From an uncultured Rhizobiaceae group bacterium (lineage in GTDB: Bacteria; Pseudomonadota; Alphaproteobacteria; Rhizobiales; Rhizobiaceae), in the NCBI GenBank assembly GCA_937930845.1, contig CALHBJ010000003.1:1-64000 (forward strand): a DNA stretch of 64,000 nt. The letters are read 5' to 3'. The position numbers and the translations under genes are program-made. A model generated the notes under the pieces. It was not told the DNA's origin. It made no database searches and was given only the letters and a program-made list of their open reading frames with translations. Below are positions 19,001 to 25,576 of the stretch, piece after piece. The first letter of the stretch is position 1; every line of letters begins with the position of its first letter.

Positions 19001-22000
19001 TGGGGCTGGGCAGGTCGTCTTTACGCCTGTGCTGAACTATTCCGGCACCGCTTCTTTCAGCTACACGGTTGATGATGGCAATGGAGGAAGCGCCACGGCC
19101 ACAGTTGATCTTGATGTTGTTGCTGTAAATGATTTGCCCACGCTGGATTTGAATGCGCCGGCGGCATCGACGGGCAATACGGTGAGTTTTGAAGAAAACG
19201 ATCCACCGATTGCGCTTGTGAATTCCAACTCAATTCTTGGGGATGTGGATGATCCCGATATCCACGGGGCCACTTTTGTGCTCACCAATGGCCAGGTCGG
19301 CGATATTCTTGACGCCACCGGTCTGCCGCCTGGAGTAAGTGTTAATGTTGCGCCGAGCGGCGCGTTGACGGTTCCTGGCCCGGTCACGCTGACGCTGACC
19401 GGTATTGCTTCCCAGGCTGACTACAAGACTGCATTGGAGCAGGTCACTTTCGGATCTGATTCCGACAATATCAATGGCACAGCACGTCAGATCGATGTGA
19501 CGATCAATGATGGTGAAGCCGATTCGGTCGCTGCCCGTGCCATCGTTGTGGTCAATATTGTCAATGATGCTCCAATCCCGATGGATGATGGTGTTTTCGC
19601 ATTTGACGAAGATACGGATTTCACAATTCAGGCTTCGGCATTGCTGTTCAATGACATCGATCCGGAAAATGACACACTTACCGTTATTTCGGTTCAGAAC
19701 CCGACCAATGGTTCAGTGGTGATGGATGGCAGCGGTTTGATTACATTCACACCCAACGCTGCTTACCATGGTCTGGCTTCGTTCGATTATACCGTTGAAG
19801 ACAGCAATGGTGCCCGGAGCATGGCGACCGTCGATCTGGAGGTGAGGTTCCTCAATGATGCGCCCATCCTGGATCTGAACGGAAGTCCTGTCGGTATAGA
19901 TTTTGCGGTGACCTACACTGAAAACGATCCGGCGACGCCCATTGCTGACGTCACCGCATCCCTGTTTGATGAGGATCATCTGGACCTCGTTGGTGCCACG
20001 GTTACGCTGACCAATGGCCAGGCCGGTGACATCTTGGAAATTGGCAGCTTGCCGGGAACGATGAGTGCAACCCTGGTTCCAGGCAGCGGGTTGACTGCGG
20101 CGGGAACCATTACGGTGACACTGACGGGCACAGCGCCATTGGCGGACTATGAGCAGGCCCTAAGAGGCATTACGTTCCGCTCCACATCCGACAATCCTGA
20201 TGTCACGGCTCGAATTATCGAGTTTACGGCAAATGATGGGTTTGATGAGTCCCAAACGGCAACCACGACTATTAATTTCATCAGCGTGAATGATGCGCCA
20301 GATGCCGTTGATGACGGGCCATTGTTGGTTGATGAAGATACGTCAATTACGTTCAATCCGGTCGCGCTGAACGACATCGACCTTGAAGGCGACCTGATCC
20401 AGATTGTTGAGATTGACGGTCTGGTTATCACCCCTGGCGGTGCGTTGGGCTTGTCGGGCGGTATTCTGGCCCTTGATGGTGACGGTGTCACACTGACATA
20501 TACACCGCCGGCGAATTTCTTCGGTCCGGTTTCCTTCGATTACACCATTTCCGACGGGTCTTTGACCGATACGGCCACGGTTTCGCTTGATGTGGTGCCG
20601 GTGAATGATGCGCCAATCGCGGTCGACGATGGGCCGGTTGTTCTGGCTGAGGACATGGACGTGTTCTTTGATCCAGTCGTTGCCAATGACAGCGATGTGG
20701 AAAACGATGCGCTTGAAATAGTTGCAATAAATGGACAGCCGATCGCAGCGGGTGTCACCGTGATGACAACCGATGGCGAAATTACGTTGGGATCGAATGG
20801 CACCCAATTGCACTTCAGGCCAAGCCACGATTTTTATGGGCAGTCTCAGATTATCTACACATTGAGTGATGGCACTGATACATCGGAGGCGACTGTGACT
20901 TTTGATGTCACTCCGGTTGACGATGTTACGGTCTTGAGTTCAGTGCCGCCAAATCTGAGTTTGCAGGATGGCGAAATCGTCAACCTGCCAATGGCTGGAT
21001 ATTTTGATGATCCTGATGATGATCCGCTGCTATATGTTGCCACGGGCTTGCCCGCAGGACTGAGTATCAACTCGGCCACAGGAGTGATTTCCGGTGTGGT
21101 TGATTCATCAGCCTCGCAGATTGGAACCTATTCGATTGTGTTGTCGGCCGATGATGGTTTGACGAGCGTGGTAACGACCGGTTTCGATATTGAAGTGACC
21201 AATACCGTTCCCGTTTCTGCCGGTAATTCCACTGTGGTGGTCATGGAAGGCGAGGCCTTTAACATTGATGTGGCATCGATGTTTGTGGATGCGGACGGAG
21301 ATGTGCCGAATTATGCAGCACTTAATGTTCCCGCCTGGGCCTCATTTGACGATGTGAGCGGCCAATTGAGCGGTGTCGTGCCAACCGATGCATCCATCTT
21401 TGGCAGCATCGCCATTGACTTCAGTGTGGATGATGGGGAAGGCGGCACGGCATCCCTGGTGCTGACGCTTGATCCACAAAATGTTGCACCGGTGGTGATT
21501 GGCAATCTTACTTCAATAGATGCACGCGAAGGCGAAGAGGCCGGCTTTGATGCGTCCGTCTTGTTTGCCGATGGTGGAAACGATGCCGACACTCTTGTGT
21601 TTGGTGCAACGGGCCTGCCCGATGGTATGATGATTGATCCCGTAAGCGGCCTTGTTTCCGGTGCTCCGGCAATTGGCAGCGGCAGCGCGCAGGCCTATGT
21701 GGTCACGCTCACCGCCGATGACCTTCAGGGCGGAGTGGCCAGTGCGATTTTGAACTTCCGTGTGGGTGTCGATGACTTCCAGGAGGATGAAGACCCCTTT
21801 GCTGATATTGCACCACTGGACGTATTTGCTGATGCCAAAGGCTCTGGTGAAATCGGGCGGGTATCGATTGATGACTTTGTTGATGGCATTGAATCGCTGG
21901 GTGGCACGACTGCTTTGGATGCTCAAAATGGGGTGCTGCTTTCGGCAATCGGTGCAATTGACCCGCTTCACGAAGCAACACTTGCCGGTTCAGATGGTGG

Positions 22001-22616
22001 TGTTCCAGATCAGATCGATGCGATTGACGCCTTGATCGGCTCAACAAACTGGCTGGTTGATTCTGGTCGCGAAGGCAATGGCGACTGGCATGTGGGCGGT
22101 GTGTCGGCCTATTCGAATTTCCTGGAGTCCAAAGCTGAACGCGATGCGGGGAGCCGGGATGAACGACTGTCAAAAATCGGACTGGCTTCAATCGTGCGCG
22201 GCGACGAAATCTATCTTGAATTCAAGCATCGCCTTGACCCGATGCGGGATGGGGTGGTTGTTCGCACCAAGGTATCAATGGCCGATGGATCGGATTTCCC
22301 CGAGTGGATCAAGCTGGTGCGGGAAGGTTTCCTGACCTTGAAGGCACCTGGTGAAGTGAATGAACTTCAACTGGAATTGTCGGTGACACTGGGAAGCGGG
22401 AATGAATTGGTCACGCTGATCGAGGTCGATGTTACCACCGGCAATGTTGCCGTGATTGAAGAGGCTGCTCCTGCGAAAAAAATTACTGACGCTGATGGGG
22501 AAAATGCCGAAAAAGTAGAGCCCGGCGAAAGTCAGGCTAACGGTGTGGAAAAAGCCGTTCCCGGCCCCACTGCATCAAATGGTGGTGAACTGAGAGGCAC
22601 GGTTGTAGTCAATTAA
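10068..22616 (+). CDS. Giant LEPR-XLL / DUF4347 cadherin-like repeat surface protein, 4182 aa
   Basis: Probable secreted adhesin. Residues 30-38 are LEPRVLLDA, the LEPR-XLL signature near the N-terminus of giant bacterial surface proteins, preceded by a basic segment rather than a normal signal peptide. Residues ~107-261 are a DUF4347-like domain (EIVFIDANV, VHIFSHGG, DILIYGCNFGQG). Residues ~1104-1425 resemble a Calx-beta domain interrupted by a nidogen-like domain (~1192-1374; SFPFYGQSYDTVYVSANGYV). Residues 1808-3407 are the tandem repeat array. Residues ~3623-3903 are three dystroglycan-type cadherin-like domains (LPAGLSINSATGVISG). The C-terminal ~280 residues are unique and end with a charged tail. 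I see no RTX nonapeptide series. ATG 10068 is preferred; the frame is open to 9840, but that stretch has no protein-like signal. Exporter-type genes follow directly. Confidence 0.88.
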   Translation: MARAFKSIFKKRAAEVLEPPALTKPLMRVLEPRVLLDAAAVETAIDIAGQAAHSQLADDFVANSRMVDDADSGPVDLEDGTPPLSDASLAGDDIAENDGISARRTDREIVFIDANVEDREDLISSFEPGVTVHVLDGNLDGVEQIAAILEQSGGYDAVHIFSHGGAGQLELGNAQLTRASMGGLHASALERIGGALGEDGDILIYGCNFGQGVQGQLAAEALAKATGADVAASDDLTGAESLAGDWDLEVQVGQVERVSFSAPNWNGILGDFTLEATPGPTLDHVSGGVVGTPGSIATWSNAASFDPGGGGPVELYDVRATILSTSGATTATFESTSSGDGSLDDFQIIVTNLGSVTGSVAGEEVLEEGTVTVFWEILVAGTEDAAPQGRLNLALTDIDGLGGAVNTKDAINIFSDELYSYTVETGTHLVNDFIDEGLELDGTENGTDDPLSQVSLFWANTNQFAITYKTHSQTAEFTMDGDGGVTFVNPETRVTQNLDLNGVDPGNDYVAVYVNGADGASDVDVPLALVDVGMEIYDLDSKELDTATITLTNAFPGDKLNFDTNLLSALGISTTLTDTGAELILELEGPALISNFETAIKSVTYSNDNPDGSFERGVNRIISFEISDGLVTTTGPQTVVFFGSAGQRPVAGSNVYVEDEDTTISTTPLTGLLADDRDPQDSSTLFVSGGFDSLGRPIPIDAGFVLPSGALLTLRSDGSFDYVPVTNYSGNETITYVISDGVNTAQNWATFDIQPVLDTLTTNIVQNSPVSSEDFATSPISITTSSSDPSENQMVTAENIPLDVVITDGTNSFRASEIAGDSVDISEWDRSQIRILPRENDDRDVNITFVMTNIEIDGSESFESQVVTFQVDAVADIPLLEVDQAIGAIDADVPLADVIMADTFDQDFSEEITDITISNLPAGGEILIDDVIVPKVGNSASFELIDLPDVVFRPPQIGASAIYDLRISVTSSEVAAENGVQTADATISGILLRVDLNDSDDPVVAVDDDAVTFAGESVNIDVISNDLVPDGDPRVTQVNGQAIDLVTPITLPGGEGVVRLALSGDLIFEASTTFSGEVVFSYTLEDADFSSDQADVRVSVQPRWSLNVDPSVEEGDDARFFLTLEGAIPQGDVITVDLSLVDGGADSLDHGDLVSSVNNSIAAMGQDDFSFDGTTLTYTAPPANYGVTYDPAGSQFNNIAGTGTPLGLGDDGLAAETLPFSFPFYGQSYDTVYVSANGYVTFGSPVSAPDNASLDGNALAGRPIIAPFWDDLETTAGDVYFLSSGSTPGQREFIIQWEDVSNASDGAGTGQFQIVLSEATGEIRFNYQDVEFAGTGDNGAGATIGLQGLGGAFDEFSFNQPLSVVSGSSLIFSPGASVNPTLIIDVPIVDDPDFEIDESFRIELSNSTESAIGQDQGVVTIQVSDNLSPIAVDDSLSTTEESTAFINVLTDVASGDSDPEGHALSLAEIEGVIIAPMTSVTLASGAVVTAEPDGQITYNPNGAFGYLTTGQNGVDTFNYIVRDAFGGTDTGTVTVNIDGVNQLVTFDLDDAGVTPEQDNTVVYPASATQVNVTAANAVVFDPDNSELTAFTVTLGGFQQAGNEKIRIGAETFEFGTAYTGTVTIGGAPDTASPTTFSIAYDGGNNFTFDNVAPADMPRENIELLIRTITYENDSSDDVRGLRTMTFAGNDGNGIGPESVVTIDVRGNNLVPIAGDDGDVVPFETPEETSITVIGADLMLNDSDGDGDMFSIVSVNGGANGTAVLDGSGNITFTPALDFNGLTSFTYTIEDTRGGQGTGSVFVNVTPINDAPIVDLNGSGAGIDYNFTYVENDVFTPIIDPNGSIFDVDNTDLTRVDITMTGGQIGDRFELSGVPGTIFVSIIPSDALTGLLAPGNAVIQLTGTADVSVYQSALESILFDSTSERPVEGDRELTITASDGALTSVAAVTTITVVEENDAPDVVDDTPAAFDEDTTLTLTKASLLANDSDLDGDVLDIVSVQDATFGTVEINLAGDIVFTPTPDHAGNASFTYTVEDSRGAQTTGLVMLTVSAVNDATIIDLDFISNGTGYSTDYIEDAVGVPIVDASVRFDDIDSPNLVGATITLTNGQIGDILETGILPVGISASVVPSGALVAPGTMVLTLSGPATLADYETALQAVTYRSTSQAPSEVDRLISVQVDDGEDPSNVAISVVSVTATNDVPIAADDDSFVVDEDTLLTILHSQLLANDIDPDGDALTIVSVQDAENGSVSLGAGNVIEFTPATNYFGPAHFTYTIDDGNGEQHVARVDLTVSSVNDATVIDLDDVGLGNGFTTAYEENQVGVQVVGDRVEFVDVDDSELTLATITLTNGQVGDILEVGALPPGISVTIVPNSALVVPGVITVTLSGTADFNDYRTALEAVTYRSVSERPSEVQRTVSVSVFDGDDQSNTEFTTIAVTGVNDDPVVQGDGPFSFDEDTVFEINPGALLFNDSDPDLDSLMVVSVQDADQGTVEINGLGNIVFTPQTNYAGPASFTYTVDDGNGGIVTARVDLNVLPVNDAPVVDLDDIGPGTGYITTYIENAVAVPVVHGSVEITDVDHSQLTGASIVLSNGQVGDVLETSGLPAGISASFSPASALVAPGNIVVTLTGTADFDTWETALASIGFRSISDNPVTVDRSISVFVNDGQNSSVAAISTIEFDAVNDAPTAGDDGPFSVDEDTVFTIVPAALLFNDSDPENDGLTIVSVQDAVNGSVEINLAGQIVFTPNANYFGVASFTYTVDDGNGATSIATVDLVVNSINDLPSVDLNGAAGGSAFSVTYTENDLATTFIDPTPIIMDVESTNMVGATVTLINGFVGDVLETGVLPAGITASITPPGGLIVNGPIVLNLSGPASLADYETALAGLTFRSTSDNPDTTSRSISVSVNDGQDNSPNAFSNIDIVAENDDPVAVVDGVFTFDEDTLFTIAPTALTFNDSDAENNTLSIASVQDATNGSVVINGAGQVVFTPVLNYSGTASFSYTVDDGNGGSATATVDLDVVAVNDLPTLDLNAPAASTGNTVSFEENDPPIALVNSNSILGDVDDPDIHGATFVLTNGQVGDILDATGLPPGVSVNVAPSGALTVPGPVTLTLTGIASQADYKTALEQVTFGSDSDNINGTARQIDVTINDGEADSVAARAIVVVNIVNDAPIPMDDGVFAFDEDTDFTIQASALLFNDIDPENDTLTVISVQNPTNGSVVMDGSGLITFTPNAAYHGLASFDYTVEDSNGARSMATVDLEVRFLNDAPILDLNGSPVGIDFAVTYTENDPATPIADVTASLFDEDHLDLVGATVTLTNGQAGDILEIGSLPGTMSATLVPGSGLTAAGTITVTLTGTAPLADYEQALRGITFRSTSDNPDVTARIIEFTANDGFDESQTATTTINFISVNDAPDAVDDGPLLVDEDTSITFNPVALNDIDLEGDLIQIVEIDGLVITPGGALGLSGGILALDGDGVTLTYTPPANFFGPVSFDYTISDGSLTDTATVSLDVVPVNDAPIAVDDGPVVLAEDMDVFFDPVVANDSDVENDALEIVAINGQPIAAGVTVMTTDGEITLGSNGTQLHFRPSHDFYGQSQIIYTLSDGTDTSEATVTFDVTPVDDVTVLSSVPPNLSLQDGEIVNLPMAGYFDDPDDDPLLYVATGLPAGLSINSATGVISGVVDSSASQIGTYSIVLSADDGLTSVVTTGFDIEVTNTVPVSAGNSTVVVMEGEAFNIDVASMFVDADGDVPNYAALNVPAWASFDDVSGQLSGVVPTDASIFGSIAIDFSVDDGEGGTASLVLTLDPQNVAPVVIGNLTSIDAREGEEAGFDASVLFADGGNDADTLVFGATGLPDGMMIDPVSGLVSGAPAIGSGSAQAYVVTLTADDLQGGVASAILNFRVGVDDFQEDEDPFADIAPLDVFADAKGSGEIGRVSIDDFVDGIESLGGTTALDAQNGVLLSAIGAIDPLHEATLAGSDGGVPDQIDAIDALIGSTNWLVDSGREGNGDWHVGGVSAYSNFLESKAERDAGSRDERLSKIGLASIVRGDEIYLEFKHRLDPMRDGVVVRTKVSMADGSDFPEWIKLVREGFLTLKAPGEVNELQLELSVTLGSGNELVTLIEVDVTTGNVAVIEEAAPAKKITDADGENAEKVEPGESQANGVEKAVPGPTASNGGELRGTVVVN
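15489..20288 (+). repeat. Tandem array of ~242-residue units inside the giant gene
   Basis: Unit starts, taken at the conserved Asn-Asp before a VDLN/IDLD motif, fall at 15489, 16224, 16950, 17676, 18402, 19128 and 19854: one step of 735 bp, then five steps of exactly 726 bp, then a partial unit. Each unit has an A half (TLTNGQVGDILE, PSGALVAPG, YETAL, FRSTSDNP blocks) and a B half of bacterial-Ig/tandem-95 type (DDGPF, DEDT, LLFNDSDPE, SVQDA, FTP, SFTYTVDDGNG). The protein motifs are conserved but the DNA copies are visibly diverged. Confidence 0.92.
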
Positions 22617-22644
22617 CATCGCTCCATTTTTAAGAACGATAAGG

Positions 22645-22676
22645 GAGCTCAGGCTAATCGCCTGGGCTCTTTTTTT
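22645..22676 (+). terminator. Strong Rho-independent terminator after the giant gene
   Basis: A ten-base-pair stem (one wobble) with loop TAATC is followed by seven T. It separates the giant gene from the exporter genes, so the two are separately transcribed or depend on read-through. Confidence 0.9.
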
Positions 22677-22755
22677 GTATCTGATTCAGATAATTAGCCG
22701 ATTGGTGCCTATGGTAAATAAACCTGAAAAAAGCAGCCCCTGTTAAATATTCATT

Positions 22756-22786
22756 AGGCATAACAAATCATTATCAGGCGTAACAA
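22756..22786 (+). promoter_or_regulatory. Two direct repeats AGGCRTAACAA, 20 bp apart, before the exporter genes
   Basis: AGGCATAACAA at 22756-22766 recurs as AGGCGTAACAA at 22776-22786. The exact 20-bp step puts both copies on the same face of the helix, as in sites for a tandem-binding activator or repressor. They lie 70-100 bp before the TolC-like start, in the only promoter region for the exporter run. The regulator is unknown. Confidence 0.45.
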
Positions 22787-22855
22787 CGGTTGCGATCTGT
22801 ATCTACTAGACAGGCGCTTTCCGGGGGCGAACCTTAGTAGTCAGAGGAAAGAAAA

Positions 22856-24547
22856 GTGAAGCGTATTCTTCTAACATCACTGATGGCGCTTAGCGTCACA
22901 GCGTGTACCATTTCACCAAAGCCACTTACGACAGGCTCTATTTCCAGCTTTGCGACCGATAAGCTTGCCCGCGTTACCGCTGGGCAGGAACCGGTGAGCA
23001 ATGCCATTACGCTTTATGAAGCAATGGCACGGGCGCTGAAATATAACCTGGATTTTCATGTTGAGCTGTACAATGAAGCTTTGGCCAATCGTCAACTGGC
23101 CTCAGCCCGGTTGGACACTTTGCCCAATCTTGTTGCGTCAGCTGGCTATATCGGCCGTAACAATAATTCCGGAAACACGGGCACGACCACTTTTCCAGAC
23201 AAGGAAAAGTTTGAAGAAGACCTGACTCTTTCCTGGAACATTCTTGACTTCGGCCTGTCAAAAATCAGGGCCGAACAGGCAGCAGATGAAGTGCTGGTTG
23301 CGCGTGAAACACGCCGCAAGATCATCAATCGGATTATCGAAGATGTGCGCACGGCTTATTGGCGTGCTGTATCTGCCGACCGCCTTGTGGTCGGTCTGCG
23401 TAAACTGGAAGGCCGCACCCAGCGGGCACTGAAAAATTCCGTTGCCCTGCAGCGGGACGGGGAAACGTCACCACTGACCGCGTTGACCTATCAACGTGAG
23501 CTGGTGGAAATCCAACAGCGCATTCAGCGATTGGAAAAAGATTTGTCGCTGGCAAAAATGCAGCTGGCTGCCCTGATGAATGTGCGTCCTGGCGAGCATT
23601 TTTCACTGGCGCAACCGCCGCGCCGGGCTGACAGTACTCAGCTGAATATGACCGGTGAAGAAATGGTTTTTGCCGCTTTGGAAAATCGCCCGGAATTACG
23701 CGATATCCAATATAAGCTGCGCATCAACGCCAAGGAATCCAAACGGGTGCTTCTGGAATTGTTGCCAGGTATCAATCTGTTTGCCGGTTCGAACATCAGT
23801 TCTGACAGCTATCTGTTGCATGGCAACTGGGTTGGCTGGGGTGCAAAAGCCACGTTCAACCTGTTGAACATTTTCAAATATCCATCCCAGAAGCGCACGA
23901 TTGAAGCCAAGAGCGAAGTGCTGGATGCGCGGGCTCTTGCGGTCACAATGGCGATCATGACTCAAGTGCATGTGAGCCGGGTGCGCTATTCCCATGCGAA
24001 GAAACTGTATCGCACATCTGCCAAACATCTCCATGTACAGCGGGGTATTGTTAAACAGATCCGCGCCAGCAACCGTGAAGGTCAGGCGAGCGAGCAAACT
24101 CTCATTCGTGAAGAAATGAACACACTGGCCAGTCAGGTTTCTGCTGACATCGCCTATGCTGATCTGCAAAATTCCTATGCCAACATATTCGCTTCCATGG
24201 GCATTGATCCCTATGTCAACGAATTGCGCGCCAATGACAGCATTTCCGGGCTTGCCGGAACACTGGAACAGGTGTGGATCGAACGTGGTGACATGTCTGG
24301 CCAGCGCCGTGCCAAAAGCTCAGCGCACCGGGGTATTGTCACCCATTCCACGAAAAAACCGGGTTCAAAAGCGACGCCTGTGACATCAAAGTCCACAGGA
24401 AAAGTCGAGGTGTCGAAGTCCGGCTGGACAGATACGGAACGTCAGTCGGCCTATAACCCACGTCCGGTGGCGAAGAAAACGTTCTTCCAGAAATTGGCAG
24501 GCAAGCGCTCCAGCGCCGGGGCGCGCCAACAGAATCTGGGTCGTTAA
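22856..24547 (+). CDS. TolC-family outer-membrane channel, lipoprotein type
   Basis: Outer-membrane exit duct of a tripartite exporter, 563 aa. The N-terminus is a lipoprotein signal ending in a lipobox (SVTAC, Cys17). Two TolC-type halves follow, with long alpha-hairpins (EALANRQLASARLDTLPNL near residue 75; ENRPELRDIQYKLRINAKES near residue 285). An added tail of about 95 residues beyond the usual end is basic and rich in Ser, Thr and Lys. The start is GTG at 22856 with AGAGGA 8-14 bases upstream. It heads a run of exporter genes with no ABC ATPase. Partners are presumably the three fusion proteins downstream. Confidence 0.88.
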   Translation: MKRILLTSLMALSVTACTISPKPLTTGSISSFATDKLARVTAGQEPVSNAITLYEAMARALKYNLDFHVELYNEALANRQLASARLDTLPNLVASAGYIGRNNNSGNTGTTTFPDKEKFEEDLTLSWNILDFGLSKIRAEQAADEVLVARETRRKIINRIIEDVRTAYWRAVSADRLVVGLRKLEGRTQRALKNSVALQRDGETSPLTALTYQRELVEIQQRIQRLEKDLSLAKMQLAALMNVRPGEHFSLAQPPRRADSTQLNMTGEEMVFAALENRPELRDIQYKLRINAKESKRVLLELLPGINLFAGSNISSDSYLLHGNWVGWGAKATFNLLNIFKYPSQKRTIEAKSEVLDARALAVTMAIMTQVHVSRVRYSHAKKLYRTSAKHLHVQRGIVKQIRASNREGQASEQTLIREEMNTLASQVSADIAYADLQNSYANIFASMGIDPYVNELRANDSISGLAGTLEQVWIERGDMSGQRRAKSSAHRGIVTHSTKKPGSKATPVTSKSTGKVEVSKSGWTDTERQSAYNPRPVAKKTFFQKLAGKRSSAGARQQNLGR

Positions 24548-24620
24548 AACAGCGGGCCTTTCGACTGGAAACTTATGAACCCGACAACGTCATGGCTGCA
24601 ATGCGGGGCGCGATCGCGAA

Positions 24621-25463
24621 ATGAAAGTACAAGAGATGAAAACCACAACTCTATTTAAAATCCTTCTGGTGGCCGGTGCTGCAAGTGCAGCTTCTGTTTC
24701 TTATGCGGGCAGCGCATCCGATGCGGTGACCAAAATGGCCAAGAAAAAAACCACCCAGATTGACCGAACCACAACAAGCTCGGTGAAATCGGAATCAACA
24801 TTTGATGCGCGTGGCGTTGTGATGCCCAATGCAGAAGTAACTCTGGCCGCTGGTGTTGCAGCCGAAATCCAGCGTATGCCGTTTAAGGCAGGGCAGGTGT
24901 TCCGTAAGGGCGACACATTGGTGGAGTTCGATTGCGCCCGTCAGCTTGCTGACCTGCGTGGTGCAAAGGCTTCCCTGGGTAAGGCGAATTCTTACTATCA
25001 GGGCAAGCGACGCTTGAAATCCCGCGGTGCAGCCGGTTCCCAGGAAGTGCGTGAAGCGGCCGCTGATGTGGCCACGGCGACAGCTACCGTTGATGCGCTT
25101 TCTGAAGTTATCAATTTGTGCAAGGTGTCGGCACCCTTTAACGGCCGGGTCGTTGAGCGCCATTCGGAAACCCATGAAATTCCCGCGGCCAATGCGCCCC
25201 TGCTGACGGTTGTTGACGACAGCGAGTTGGAACTTGACCTGATCGTGCCGTCGACCTGGTTGCGCTGGGTCCGTCAGGGTTCACGTTTTGGTTTCGTGGT
25301 TGACGAATTGGGCAAGACCTATGACGCGAAAGTGGTGCGTTTGGGCGCCAAAGTCGATGCGGTCAGCCAGACCATCAAGATTACCGGTAAGTTTGTTTCC
25401 CGCCCCGGCAGTGTGCTGGCAGGCATGAGCGGTACAGGCAATTTTGAGCCGGTAACGAACTAA
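24621..25463 (+). CDS. Periplasmic membrane-fusion (HlyD/AcrA-like) protein, short
   Basis: Adaptor joining inner-membrane and outer-membrane parts of an exporter. 280 aa with an N-terminal signal-like helix (LLVAGAASAASVSYAGS). Residues ~60-105 form the first half of a biotinyl-lipoyl domain (GVAAEIQRMPFKAGQVFRKGD), followed by a short hairpin (~110-160) and the second lipoyl half (VSAPFNGRVVERHSE), then a beta-barrel part. ATG 24621 is used; ATG 24636 is equally possible and would shorten the basic leader. The hairpin is short compared with HlyD. It lies 73 bp behind the TolC-like gene. Confidence 0.82.
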   Translation: MKVQEMKTTTLFKILLVAGAASAASVSYAGSASDAVTKMAKKKTTQIDRTTTSSVKSESTFDARGVVMPNAEVTLAAGVAAEIQRMPFKAGQVFRKGDTLVEFDCARQLADLRGAKASLGKANSYYQGKRRLKSRGAAGSQEVREAAADVATATATVDALSEVINLCKVSAPFNGRVVERHSETHEIPAANAPLLTVVDDSELELDLIVPSTWLRWVRQGSRFGFVVDELGKTYDAKVVRLGAKVDAVSQTIKITGKFVSRPGSVLAGMSGTGNFEPVTN

Positions 25464-25477
25464 AAATTGATCTTTAG

Positions 25478-25498
25478 GGCGGGCCTTTGTGGCCCGCC
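25478..25498 (+). terminator. GC-rich hairpin between fusion-protein genes
   Basis: A perfect eight-base-pair stem (GGCGGGCC / GGCCCGCC) closes loop TTTGT, without a following T run. It may attenuate transcription, stabilise the 3' end of the upstream message, or act as a weak terminator. Confidence 0.5.
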
Positions 25499-25576
25499 GG
25501 CATTGCAATACGTGCAGCTGGGGAGAGATTGTCGGTCACTTGATAGCGCACGCAACAGGACTGTGAATCTTCCACC

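Noticed and set aside
15489-20288. Regular repeats considered as CRISPR or satellite
   Set aside because: The unit is 726 bp, coding and diverged between copies, so it is a protein-domain array.
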